64,000 nt of DNA, taken from positions 62,001 to 126,000 of the forward strand of contig NZ_JAGGJA010000004.1 of assembly GCF_026229185.1 (NCBI RefSeq), read 5' to 3'. The translations under genes were made by a program, and so were the position numbers. The notes beneath the pieces are model-generated. The model was not told the origin of the DNA. It worked only from the letters and a program-made list of their open reading frames with translations, and made no database searches. How positions within the stretch are numbered: position 1 is the stretch's first letter; every line of letters starts with the position of its first letter. This stretch comes from Fodinibius salsisoli. Its GTDB lineage: Bacteria; Bacteroidota; Rhodothermia; Balneolales; Balneolaceae. This document shows positions 27,811-35,947 of the stretch, piece after piece.

Positions 27811-28058
27811 TACCTCTGGTAGTCAATTCTATATGCCATGCTAAGAAATGTCTCTCTCCCTGGCAGAGGTTTCGAAATATTATGAAAATTAATTGAAGTC
27901 AATTTGCATGACCACCTTTAAAATGTTTATTTAGCTAATTGTAATCGATTGCGCATAAAAGGGGATCGCATCGATAGATCAACAATTAAAAGTAACTATA
28001 ATTTTTTTTAACAAATGCAGCATCCGAATGCTGTACATAAAATACAAACTGTTAGACT
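27811..28058 (+). promoter_or_regulatory. Intergenic control region with LacI-type operator-like site(s)
   Basis: TGTAATCGATTGCG at 27940-27953 matches 12 of 14 positions of the TGCAATCGATTGCA core of the palindrome upstream of uxaA. A second ATCGAT (27970-27975), 26 bp centre to centre, is flanked by weaker symmetry. Closer to the next gene, CAGCAT (28018-28023) and ATGCTG (28028-28033) form a short leader hairpin. The spacing suggests a promoter driving the DUF1080 and oxidoreductase genes under the same repressor as uxaA. The regulator gene is not in the window. Confidence 0.55.
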
Positions 28059-29435
28059 ATGAGACGTCTTAAACCACTCGTACTATTTCTTATTCTTTTT
28101 ATACCCTTTCAGCTTCAGGCCCAGGATGGCTGGCAGCAACTATTTAACGGGGAAAGCTTAGATGGCTGGACCCAGCTCAATGGCGAAGCCAAGTATTACA
28201 TCGAAGGAGACGCCATCGTCGGCGAAGCCGTCTCAGGGACCCCCAATTCGTTCCTGACGACCGATAAGGATTACGGCGATTTTATTTTGGAGTTCGAAGT
28301 GAAATTGGATCCGAGGATTAACAGCGGTGTCCAAATCCGAAGTAACAGTAACAAAGATTATATGGATGGCCGAGTACATGGCTACCAGGTGGAGTTGGAC
28401 CCATCCGATCGGGCCTGGAGCGCCGGCATATATGATGAAGCACGCAGGGGCTGGCTCTATCCGCTGAGCGATAACAAGAAAGCAGGGGCCGCTTTCAACA
28501 ATGGCAAGTGGAATACCATTCGAGTAGAAGCGGTGGGCTCCCAGATTTATACCTGGATCAACGGCGTACAGGCCAGCCGGCTTGTGGACGATATGACGGC
28601 CAGCGGATTTATTGGTCTGCAGGTACATTCTATTGGCGATCCCAGCCTGGAGGGAGCCAAAATTAAGTGGCGGGATATTAAAATCCGCACCGAAAACCTG
28701 GAAGAACACCGCCAGGCCCCCGATCCTCAGGTTAAAGAGATTAGCTATCTGAAGAATGAACTCACCGAGTGGGAGCAACGTCACGGTTGGCGACTGCTCT
28801 GGGATGGGAAGACCTCCGAAGGCTGGAGAGGAGCGAAGCTCGACCATTTCCCGGAAAAGGGCTGGGAAATTAATGAGGGTGTGCTAACGGTACAAGAAAC
28901 CGATGGAGGCGAAGCTACCGGTCCCGGCGATATCGTGACTACGGATATTTACAGTGACTTTGAACTGGAACTTGAATTCAAGATTACCGAAGGGGCTAAT
29001 AGTGGCATTAAATACTTTGTGGATCCGGAACTGAACAAAGGTCCGGGCTCTGCCATCGGCACCGAATTCCAAATTTTGGATGACCGGCGCCATCCGGATG
29101 CCAAGAGAGGAGTAGCCGGTAATCGTACGGTGGGTTCACTGTATGATCTGATATCTGCGAAAAACCTTTCCGTACCCGGCAGAGGAAAGCCCTTTAACGG
29201 CGTAGGTAACTGGAATAAGGCCCGTATTGTGTCCAAAGACGGGCATGTTGAACACTGGCTTAACAATCAGAAAGTGGTTGAATATGATCGTTTTTCCCAA
29301 ATGTTTGCGTCGCTGGTGGCCTACAGCAAGTATCAAAAATGGGAAAGTTTCGGCCAGTGGCCCCAGGGACATATCCTGCTGCAGGATCACGGTAATGAAG
29401 TGAGCTTTCGAAGTATTAAAGTAAGAGAACTGTAA
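28059..29435 (+). CDS. Secreted protein with two DUF1080 (3-keto-disaccharide hydrolase) domains
   Basis: A 458-residue protein with a signal peptide ending near QLQAQD. Residues about 25-210 (GWQQLFNGESLDGWTQ) and about 238-457 (GWRLLWDGKTSEGWRG) each show the DUF1080 start and LamG-like beta-sandwich pattern; the second carries GTEFQILDDRRHPDA, a family hallmark. Some DUF1080 proteins act on 3-keto-glycosides, cleaving the bond by elimination or hydration, while others only bind glycans. Duplication in one chain is less usual than a single domain. Its position between a GMC oxidase and a Gfo/Idh/MocA oxidoreductase supports the enzymatic reading. Confidence 0.83.
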   Translation: MRRLKPLVLFLILFIPFQLQAQDGWQQLFNGESLDGWTQLNGEAKYYIEGDAIVGEAVSGTPNSFLTTDKDYGDFILEFEVKLDPRINSGVQIRSNSNKDYMDGRVHGYQVELDPSDRAWSAGIYDEARRGWLYPLSDNKKAGAAFNNGKWNTIRVEAVGSQIYTWINGVQASRLVDDMTASGFIGLQVHSIGDPSLEGAKIKWRDIKIRTENLEEHRQAPDPQVKEISYLKNELTEWEQRHGWRLLWDGKTSEGWRGAKLDHFPEKGWEINEGVLTVQETDGGEATGPGDIVTTDIYSDFELELEFKITEGANSGIKYFVDPELNKGPGSAIGTEFQILDDRRHPDAKRGVAGNRTVGSLYDLISAKNLSVPGRGKPFNGVGNWNKARIVSKDGHVEHWLNNQKVVEYDRFSQMFASLVAYSKYQKWESFGQWPQGHILLQDHGNEVSFRSIKVREL

Positions 29436-29466
29436 CCGCATTTTTTAACTATTAGTCAACATAATT

Positions 29467-30795
29467 ATGGAATCACGCAAAGAATTTCTCAAGAAAACAG
29501 CACTGGGTGCCGGGGGACTGGCATTAGGGCTGTCTGCTAAAAGCTATGGTAATATTATTGGAGCTAACGACCGCATCCGTGTTGCTTTTATGGGGTGTGG
29601 ACGCCGTGTTCCGGCCTATTACGAGAGCTTGTCCGATCAGTTTAATACCGAACTGGCGTATATCTGTGACGTGAAAGCCAGCCAGCGGGAACGGGTGGCC
29701 GAGGGCTTAAAAGATAGAATTTCCTACACTCCTAAAATGACGGACGATATTCGGGAAGTACTTGATGATCCCGATGTGGATGCCATTTTCAATGCTACGC
29801 CCGATCACTGGCATGCTCCGGGATCACTGATGGCCATGCAGGCGGGAAAGCACGTTTATGTGGAGAAGCCATGCAGTCATAATCCTGCCGAGAGTGAAAT
29901 GTTAATCAAGGCACAAAAGAAGTATGATAAAGTGGTGCAGATGGGGAATCAGCAGCGCTCAGCACCCCATACCATCGAAATTATCAATGAAATTCATGAT
30001 GGGGTTATCGGTGATGCTTACAAGGCCGTTGCTTTTTATAGCAACAGCCGTGGACGTACGCCGAATCCGGTCCGCCAGGATGCACCCGATGATTTAAATT
30101 GGGAACTCTTTCAGGGACCGGCGCCCAGAGAAGACTATCGGCATGATACCTGGAATTACAACTGGCACTGGTACGGCTGGAAGTGGGGCACCGCCGAAAC
30201 CGGCAACAATGCTACCCACGAGGTGGATGTAGCCCGCTGGGCCCTTCAGGTCGACTATCCGGACCAGGTACATGTTGATGCCGACAAGAAACACTTTGCC
30301 GATGACGGTTGGACCATGTACGACACGATGTATGCCACCTTTGAGTATCCCGGGGATAAAGTCATCAACTGGGATGGTAAAAGCCGCAATGGCTTTAACA
30401 CCTATGGCTCAGGCCGTGGAACGATCATCTACGGAACCGAAGGTTCGGTATTTGTCAATCGTGGCGAGTACAAGCTCTACGACCGCAACGGTGACCTCGT
30501 CCGCGAGCAGTCATCCGGAGGGAACGAGCAAGGTACCGCGTTGGGTGGCGGCGGAAGTATGTCGACCCGCCACGTGCTCAATTTCCTGAACACCATCCGA
30601 GGCACAGAAACCGACCAGCATTCCCCCATTGATGAAGGAGCCAAAAGCGTGCACATGTGTCACTTGGCTAACATCGCCTACCGGGCAGGTAAAACATCGC
30701 TCGATACCGATGCTGAAACCGGATATATTTATGACGAGGAAGCTATGGAGTACTGGGGCCGGACCTATGAACCGGGCTGGGAGCCAACCGTTTAA
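29467..30795 (+). CDS. Exported Gfo/Idh/MocA family oxidoreductase
   Basis: A 442-residue NAD(P)-type oxidoreductase with an export signal (SRKEFLKKTALGAGGLALG, Tat-like in style but with RK). The Rossmann motif VAFMGCGRR is at about 39-47 and the catalytic-Lys motif EKP at 133-135, followed by TPDHWHAP-type and ATHEVDVARW metal or substrate-binding segments. Exported members usually keep their NAD tightly bound. In 3-keto-glycoside systems such proteins oxidise or reduce the C3 position. A strong terminator follows 22 bp after the stop, so it ends the transcript. Confidence 0.85.
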   Translation: MESRKEFLKKTALGAGGLALGLSAKSYGNIIGANDRIRVAFMGCGRRVPAYYESLSDQFNTELAYICDVKASQRERVAEGLKDRISYTPKMTDDIREVLDDPDVDAIFNATPDHWHAPGSLMAMQAGKHVYVEKPCSHNPAESEMLIKAQKKYDKVVQMGNQQRSAPHTIEIINEIHDGVIGDAYKAVAFYSNSRGRTPNPVRQDAPDDLNWELFQGPAPREDYRHDTWNYNWHWYGWKWGTAETGNNATHEVDVARWALQVDYPDQVHVDADKKHFADDGWTMYDTMYATFEYPGDKVINWDGKSRNGFNTYGSGRGTIIYGTEGSVFVNRGEYKLYDRNGDLVREQSSGGNEQGTALGGGGSMSTRHVLNFLNTIRGTETDQHSPIDEGAKSVHMCHLANIAYRAGKTSLDTDAETGYIYDEEAMEYWGRTYEPGWEPTV

Positions 30796-30817
30796 CCCCA
30801 AACATTTAATTAAGATG

Positions 30818-30856
30818 AAATCTCTTCAGTGGCTTTACACTGGAGAGATTTTTTAT
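30818..30856 (+). terminator. Rho-independent terminator
   Basis: A 14-bp stem pairs 30818-30831 with 30838-30851, with one G-T pair and a six-base loop, and runs into a TTTTTT tract ending near 30854. It closes the redox module transcript. Confidence 0.88.
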
Positions 30857-30962
30857 TTTCACCTTTCTTTTGCTGTATAAAGTTAACATACAACAGTAGA
30901 TTTTACTTTGCAGCTACTCTATTTAGTATAAGTGAAAGTTAACAACATAATCCCATCCAACA

Positions 30963-32207
30963 ATGCTTGGGAAATATTCTTTTGGTACCGGAGATCGTTT
31001 TGGGCAACAAGGCAAAGCGCAATTAAAGGCTATTAAAAAAGCAAAGAAGAACCATGATCTGGAAATTACTCCCGTTTGGAATAAATCGCATCGGGAACAC
31101 GAAATTATTGGCACAAGTCCGATGGATGTCCGACAGGAGGCCGATGATGCGGTGGAAGCTTTGGATTGGAAATATCCCTATTGCGTAGATGCCGACCACA
31201 TAACGAAAGATATTGTAGATGTCTACATATCTTGCTCCAACTTTTTTACTCTTGATATTGCCGACTATATCGGAAATACACCTTCTGCTGCCGAGAAGAA
31301 GGATTTCCTGGAAAGGAACAGGGAGCTGTTAGGTTCTGTTTCCATACCTGGGATCGAGGATGAATTTGATGTTACAGAGCAATATTTGTCCGACTGGGCC
31401 GACCAGTATTTGGCGGCGATTAACCAAGCGAACGAAATATTTGAACATATCCGAAGGCGCAAAGAAGGGCAGGCCGTCTTTGAGATGTCGATGGATGAAG
31501 TAGAGGACCCCCAGTCACCGCTGGAGCTCTTTTTTATTCTTAAAACAGCATCAGAGCAAGGATTGACAATTGATACAATAGCTCCAAAGTTTACCGGAGA
31601 TTTTTACAAAGGCATCGATTATGTGGGGAATATCGATCAGTTTGTGAAAGAGTTTGAGCAGGATTTGAAGGTGATTGCGCATGCGGTGGATACTTTTGCT
31701 CTGCCTGCCAATCTAAAGCTGAGTGTCCATTCGGGCAGTGATAAGTTTTCGCTGTATCCTCAGATACGGCACTTACTCAAAAAGCATGATGCGGGCATCC
31801 ATCTAAAAACATCGGGCACTACTTGGCTGGAAGAACTCATAGGATTGGCTGATGCAAGCAACGAAGGGTGGGCGATGGTTCAGAAAATATATCGAGATGC
31901 TTACGGAAGGTATGAAGAACTAACGCAGCCTTATGCGCCCGTCGTTGATGTGCAAGAAGAGCAGTTGCCTTTGCCCAAAGTTGTGGACAGCTGGTCGGCC
32001 AAGAAATTTGTGGGTAAGCTGGAGCACGATCAAAGTAATCCCGATTTTGATCCCCAGTTGCGCCAGTTCTTGCACTGCTCATACAAGATTGCTGCGGAGC
32101 AGGGAACGTCATTTATTGCGTTGCTAAAGCGCCATGAAAAAATAATAGGGGAGCGAGTGACCCACAACTTGTATGCCCGCCACATTGCTCCACTATTTTT
32201 GGTTTAA
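30963..32207 (+). CDS. uxaE: Tagaturonate epimerase (UxaE family)
   Basis: A 414-residue cytoplasmic protein. The start MLGKYSFGTGDRFGQQGKAQ, the PVWNKSHREHEIIG segment and YCVDADHITKDIVD are characteristic of the UxaE family, described in Thermotoga as interconverting D-tagaturonate and D-fructuronate. His and Asp residues in these segments probably hold the catalytic metal. It links galacturonate- and glucuronate-derived keto-acids, feeding whichever reductase/dehydratase pair is present. It is convergent with the next gene, five bases separating the stops. No copy of the uxaA palindrome was seen upstream. Confidence 0.85.
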   Translation: MLGKYSFGTGDRFGQQGKAQLKAIKKAKKNHDLEITPVWNKSHREHEIIGTSPMDVRQEADDAVEALDWKYPYCVDADHITKDIVDVYISCSNFFTLDIADYIGNTPSAAEKKDFLERNRELLGSVSIPGIEDEFDVTEQYLSDWADQYLAAINQANEIFEHIRRRKEGQAVFEMSMDEVEDPQSPLELFFILKTASEQGLTIDTIAPKFTGDFYKGIDYVGNIDQFVKEFEQDLKVIAHAVDTFALPANLKLSVHSGSDKFSLYPQIRHLLKKHDAGIHLKTSGTTWLEELIGLADASNEGWAMVQKIYRDAYGRYEELTQPYAPVVDVQEEQLPLPKVVDSWSAKKFVGKLEHDQSNPDFDPQLRQFLHCSYKIAAEQGTSFIALLKRHEKIIGERVTHNLYARHIAPLFLV

Positions 32208-32212
32208 GAAGC

Positions 32213-33028
32213 CTAAACGCCACTGAAAGCATTGAAGCCACCATCCACGGGAATAACCGTTCCAGTCACGAATTTAGAGGCGTCACTGCAAAGCCAGAGC
32301 GTTGTTCCAATCAGTTCTTCAGCTTCTCCAAAGCGATCCATTGGGGTGTGATCGATAATCGTTTTGCCGCGCTTGGTTAATGAGCCGTCTTCATTGAGAA
32401 GCAGATCCTTATTTTGTTTGCCAATGAAAAAGCCCGGGGCAATAGCATTGACGCGGAGTCCTTCTCCATGTTTGTTAGCAAATTCAACGGCTAAAGATTT
32501 AGTGAAGTTATCAATGGCTGCCTTGGCTGCAGAATAGCCAATCACCCTGCTGATAATTTTTTGTGCAGCCATAGAGGAAATGTTAATGATAACCCCCTGC
32601 TCGCGTTCAATCATGGCTTTACTAAATACCTTAGTCGGACGATAGGTGCCATGGAAGTTAAGGTCCACCACTTTTTCAAAGGCCTCGTTATCCAGGTCTA
32701 AAAAAGACTGATCGGGGTTAACCACAGCACCCGGTATATTTCCTCCTGCTGCATTGATAAGGATATCAATTTGGCCCCATTCACTGAGTATCTGTTCGTA
32801 GGCTTGGTGTAAGTCTTCGACATCCAGGGCATCAGCTACTAAAGGGATAGCCTCGCCGCCTTGCTCTTTAATAGCATCAACCTGCTGGTTAACAGTTTCT
32901 TCGGTACGGCCCAGTATCGCAACTTTTGCCCCAGCCCCGGCCAGCCCTTCTGCCATAGCGCCTCCCAGGGCTCCGTTACCACCGGTTACAATTGCAGTCT
33001 GTCCCGACAAGTCAAATAATGAATCCAT
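32213..33028 (-). CDS. SDR-family hexuronate reductase (fructuronate or tagaturonate reductase)
   Basis: A 271-residue classical short-chain dehydrogenase. The cofactor motif TGGNGALGG lies at 15-23, NAAGG at 92-96, the catalytic Ser near 151-152, and YSAAK supplies Tyr165 and Lys169. The AGGNIPG and LNFHGTYRPTKVF segments resemble the SDR-type D-mannonate oxidoreductases, which replace the long-chain UxuB in some bacteria. It sits 23 bp downstream of uxaA, so it is most likely the reductase making aldonate for the dehydratase; whether the product is altronate or mannonate is not decidable from sequence. Confidence 0.78.
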   Translation of the reverse strand: MDSLFDLSGQTAIVTGGNGALGGAMAEGLAGAGAKVAILGRTEETVNQQVDAIKEQGGEAIPLVADALDVEDLHQAYEQILSEWGQIDILINAAGGNIPGAVVNPDQSFLDLDNEAFEKVVDLNFHGTYRPTKVFSKAMIEREQGVIINISSMAAQKIISRVIGYSAAKAAIDNFTKSLAVEFANKHGEGLRVNAIAPGFFIGKQNKDLLLNEDGSLTKRGKTIIDHTPMDRFGEAEELIGTTLWLCSDASKFVTGTVIPVDGGFNAFSGV

Positions 33029-33051
33029 AAAGCGTTGTAATAAATTTTGAA

Positions 33052-34707
33052 TTATAGAGAAACACCACGCTTCCAGGGAATAAAATCATTCTGGTTAAGT
33101 TGCATGGCTTTCGTTTTATATTTACCGCTCGCAAGATCAATAATATAATTCAAAATTTCTTCCCCCATTTCTTCAATTGTTTTTTCGCCCGAAATGACAG
33201 GACCGGTATCAATATCGATGATATCAGGCATCCGCTCAGCAAGCTGGGTGTTGGATGACACCTTGGCTACAGGGGTAACAGGGTTGCCTGTGGGCGTACC
33301 TAAACCAGTTGTGAAGAGAATAATATTTGCCCCGGATCCCGCCATGGCCGTAGTACTTTCTACATCATTACCGGGGGTGCAGAGCAGGTTTAAGCCCGGT
33401 TCGCGCACATATTCCGCATAGTCGAGCACGGCTTTTACAGGCGAGGTGCCTCCTTTTTTAGCTGCTCCTGCGGATTTCATGGCGTCGGTTATCAATCCGT
33501 CTTTAATATTGCCGGGAGAGGGGTTCATATCAAAGCCTGAGCCTGAGGCCTCTGCCGCATCCGAATAGCGGCTCATCAGGTCGATAAACCGATCAGCGAT
33601 TTCATTACTTACCGAACGGTCAATCAGTTCTTGTTCTACGCCGCAGAGCTCCGGAAATTCGGATAGGATGACCGATCCACCGAGAGCTGTAATTAAGTCA
33701 CCGGCATGCCCGACAGAAGGATTGGCTGAGATGCCTGAGAATCCGTCTGATCCGCCACATTCCATACCGACTGTTAGTTTGCTCAGTGGAGCCGGCTTAC
33801 GTTCCATTTTGTTAGCCTCCACCATGCCCAAAAATGTTTTACGGATGGCTTCCGAAAGCATTTCATATTCCGTTCCGCTTTGCTGTTGTTCGAAAATATG
33901 CAACGGCTTTTGAAGATCAGAGGTCAGGTCCTGGATTTTTTCTTCAAGAATTTCCACCTGGGCATTCTGGCAGCCTAAGCTTAACACCGTAGCGCCGGCC
34001 ACGTTTGGATGGTATATGTAACCAGCTAATAATCCGCAGAGTGCTTCTGAATCCTGCCTGATGCCGCCACATCCGCCTTCATGGGTTAAAAATTTAATGC
34101 CATCAATATTTTCAAACAACTGATCTTTCTTCGACAGTTCCGTTTTGGGCGGTGGGTTCGACTGCTCGCGGATGGCGTCAAGATCTCCCTGTTTATACTG
34201 CTCGGTCAAGTCGGATACATATTTCCGGTAAACATCCGGATTGGCATACCCCAATTCTTGCACAAAGGCATTCTTGATGACATTGACATTCCTATTTTCA
34301 CAAAACACCAGTGGAATGACCAGCCAATAGTTAGCCGTTCCAACTTGTCCATCGGCACGATGGTATCCCAAAAATGATTTATCTTCCCATCGGTTAACAT
34401 CCGGGGCGGTCCATCCGTCTTGCTGTTGCCTGGAGGAGTAGGCGGAGACGGAATGCTCAGTATTTTCAGTAGTCAGCAGGCCACCGGCCGGAATGTCTTC
34501 GTTCACCGTTCCTACAATGGAACCATACATATAAACCTGATCTCCCGCTTTAAGATCGGTAGCAGCCAGTTTGTGTTTGGCAGGTATTGCATTTCGGAGA
34601 ACTAATGTATCACCATTATAACTGACTTCCTGGCCGGCTTCGAGTGATTTGAGGGCTACCAGGAGATTATCTGACGGATGTATTTTTAAGGTATTTCTTT
34701 GTCCCAT
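33052..34707 (-). CDS. uxaA: Altronate dehydratase (UxaA family)
   Basis: A 551-residue full-length member, with an N-terminal SAF domain (about 1-85, DNLLVALKSLEAGQEV) fused to the large dehydratase domain. GCGG in THEGGCGGIRQDSE, ECGGSDGFSGI and the C-terminal FTTGLGTPTGNPVTPV segments are family signatures; the cysteines probably hold an iron centre. The reaction is D-altronate to 2-keto-3-deoxygluconate. First gene of a two-gene minus-strand operon with the SDR. A perfect palindrome lies 17-40 bp upstream of its start codon. Galactarate dehydratase is the alternative within the family; context favours altronate. Confidence 0.86.
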   Translation of the reverse strand: MGQRNTLKIHPSDNLLVALKSLEAGQEVSYNGDTLVLRNAIPAKHKLAATDLKAGDQVYMYGSIVGTVNEDIPAGGLLTTENTEHSVSAYSSRQQQDGWTAPDVNRWEDKSFLGYHRADGQVGTANYWLVIPLVFCENRNVNVIKNAFVQELGYANPDVYRKYVSDLTEQYKQGDLDAIREQSNPPPKTELSKKDQLFENIDGIKFLTHEGGCGGIRQDSEALCGLLAGYIYHPNVAGATVLSLGCQNAQVEILEEKIQDLTSDLQKPLHIFEQQQSGTEYEMLSEAIRKTFLGMVEANKMERKPAPLSKLTVGMECGGSDGFSGISANPSVGHAGDLITALGGSVILSEFPELCGVEQELIDRSVSNEIADRFIDLMSRYSDAAEASGSGFDMNPSPGNIKDGLITDAMKSAGAAKKGGTSPVKAVLDYAEYVREPGLNLLCTPGNDVESTTAMAGSGANIILFTTGLGTPTGNPVTPVAKVSSNTQLAERMPDIIDIDTGPVISGEKTIEEMGEEILNYIIDLASGKYKTKAMQLNQNDFIPWKRGVSL

Positions 34708-34723
34708 AGGTGGCTTTTTTATT

Positions 34724-34747
34724 TATTGTGCAATCGATTGCACAATA
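34724..34747 (-). promoter_or_regulatory. Perfect 24-bp palindromic operator upstream of uxaA
   Basis: Bases 34724-34735 are the exact reverse complement of 34736-34747, with the central core TGCAATCGATTGCA. The symmetric CG centre and length fit LacI/GalR-family operators. Placement 17 bp from the uxaA start codon suggests steric repression of the promoter. A 12-of-14 match to the core lies upstream of the DUF1080 gene. Confidence 0.85.
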
Positions 34748-34826
34748 TACTAATTAATGATGAGTTCAGAAAACTGGATTGAGTATAAATCAACAGCATG
34801 AAGGGGGGCAAATATTTTTATCCCTA

Positions 34827-34862
34827 ATAAAAAAGGGTTACTCCCTCAAGAGAGCAACCCTT
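34827..34862 (-). terminator. Rho-independent terminator of the Hc1-like gene
   Basis: AAGGGTT at 34833-34839 pairs with AACCCTT at 34856-34862, extended by CTC/GAG after one mismatch. Read on the minus strand the stem runs into a T-rich tract (complement of about 34827-34834). It lies 25 bp past the stop of the 60-residue gene. Confidence 0.8.
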
Positions 34863-34886
34863 CGTAATATTATAAAAAAGAAGAAG

Positions 34887-35069
34887 TTACACTTTTCCAG
34901 TGTTTTTCCACTCTTGAATTTCCATTCGGATCTCTTGTGCTTTTTTCTTCATAGCCTGAAGAGTTTTACGAGCACGGGTACCAGCAGCTTTGTTACCTTT
35001 TTCATAGAACTTAGTAATATCAGGTTCCAGCTCATCTAATAGTTCGTTCATTTCGTCGTATCGGCTCAT
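34887..35069 (-). CDS. Hc1 / histone H1-like small basic protein
   Basis: A 60-residue protein. An acidic N-terminal helix (DEMNELLDELEPDITKFYEK) is followed by a basic segment, GNKAAGTRARKTLQAMKKKA, and a final helix. The KGNKAAGTRARK stretch is typical of the short Hc1-type proteins of Bacteroidota, which are presumed DNA-associated. A GGAG-like ribosome site precedes the ATG and a clear terminator follows, so it is a single-gene transcript. Function is by family resemblance only. Confidence 0.82.
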   Translation of the reverse strand: MSRYDEMNELLDELEPDITKFYEKGNKAAGTRARKTLQAMKKKAQEIRMEIQEWKNTGKV

Positions 35070-35275
35070 TATATAGCTCCGTTTTAGTTTGTATTAATAG
35101 TTAATCAAAAATCGGTCAACAATGATCGTATTGTCATTATTGATAGGTCGAATCTATGTATATGGATTTGGCCTGTCAAGTTAAAATCGCCTTTTTGGGG
35201 CATTATATACTGTTTTTTACTTTTTTTGAGCAAAATCAGGGGAAAATGATAATTTATAGGGCCTTTCTCGGGGCA
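35070..35275. repeat. Spacer with imperfect duplication of the neighbouring gene tail
   Basis: GGGGCATTAT occurs at 35197-35206 and again at 35270-35279. Both copies are preceded by CCTTT plus a few bases and followed, after different spacings, by ATACTGTTTTT. The second copy overlaps the last codons of the amino-acid-kinase-like gene, so the spacer seems to contain a degenerate duplicate of that gene end. TATATGGATTTGGCCTG at about 35157-35173 also recurs with one change at about 49154-49170. Confidence 0.4.
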
Positions 35276-35932
35276 TTATTTGATCAAAATACTGTTTTTG
35301 AGCTTGGGTATTTGATTAAAATCACGTGCCGTTGTTAATCGGAGGGGATAATTAAAGCCTGCAAGCTCGTCGGGGATTTGCTTTTTCCTGAAGCTTTTAT
35401 CCATCGTTTTCCACTCAAGAGTGTCCGGATTTCCGGTATTGGTGAAGATTTCGGATTCTTCAGCTTTAGAGAAAATGAAAAGCTCTTCTGGGTTCAACTG
35501 TTCCCGCAGGAAGGCGAGCATCCGGGGCAGTTCGATAGCTACTTGTTGGTCATGCTCTACATCCTGTACCAGCGTTGAGAGTAAGAGAACCGGACGGTCG
35601 GGCAACTGTTCCAAAAAAGAGTGATCCAGCTGCAACTGTTCATCTTGCAGCCTAATGAAATTTCGTTTATACGGGTTAATACCAATAGCCGAGACTCCTT
35701 GGTCGGCCAGAAGGGCAACAAGCCGTTTATTCAGATCCTTGAGGCTTCTAATGGTAGCCTGGTCCCGCATTACTCCCGTCTGGATGATCCGTTCGGTATA
35801 TTCACTGTCGGTGTGGACAATGATAGAGCGTATGTCTTGGTTTTGTTGTTGCTCAGCCAGGGATCGGGCCAGAGAAGTAAGAAATACGCCATTATCGAGA
35901 TGATCATGGTCTAAGGCTGCAAGGTAGCGCAT
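35276..35932 (-). CDS. Degenerate amino-acid-kinase-like protein, function unknown
   Basis: A 218-residue cytoplasmic protein. The stretch SIIVHTDSEYTERIIQTGVM, then RSLKDLNKRLVALLADQGVSAIGINPYKR, aligns by eye with acetylglutamate/aspartate-kinase-like folds (VVVHGGG, then LNKELVALL and GISG). The Gly-rich phosphate loop is replaced by HTDSE, so kinase activity is doubtful. The second half (PRMLAFLREQLNPEELFIFS) is shorter than in ArgB. It lies 15 bp downstream of the cytidine deaminase in the same operon. The family call is a weak visual match. Confidence 0.4.
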   Translation of the reverse strand: MRYLAALDHDHLDNGVFLTSLARSLAEQQQNQDIRSIIVHTDSEYTERIIQTGVMRDQATIRSLKDLNKRLVALLADQGVSAIGINPYKRNFIRLQDEQLQLDHSFLEQLPDRPVLLLSTLVQDVEHDQQVAIELPRMLAFLREQLNPEELFIFSKAEESEIFTNTGNPDTLEWKTMDKSFRKKQIPDELAGFNYPLRLTTARDFNQIPKLKNSILIK

Positions 35933-35947
35933 AAAGTAAGTTGAAAC

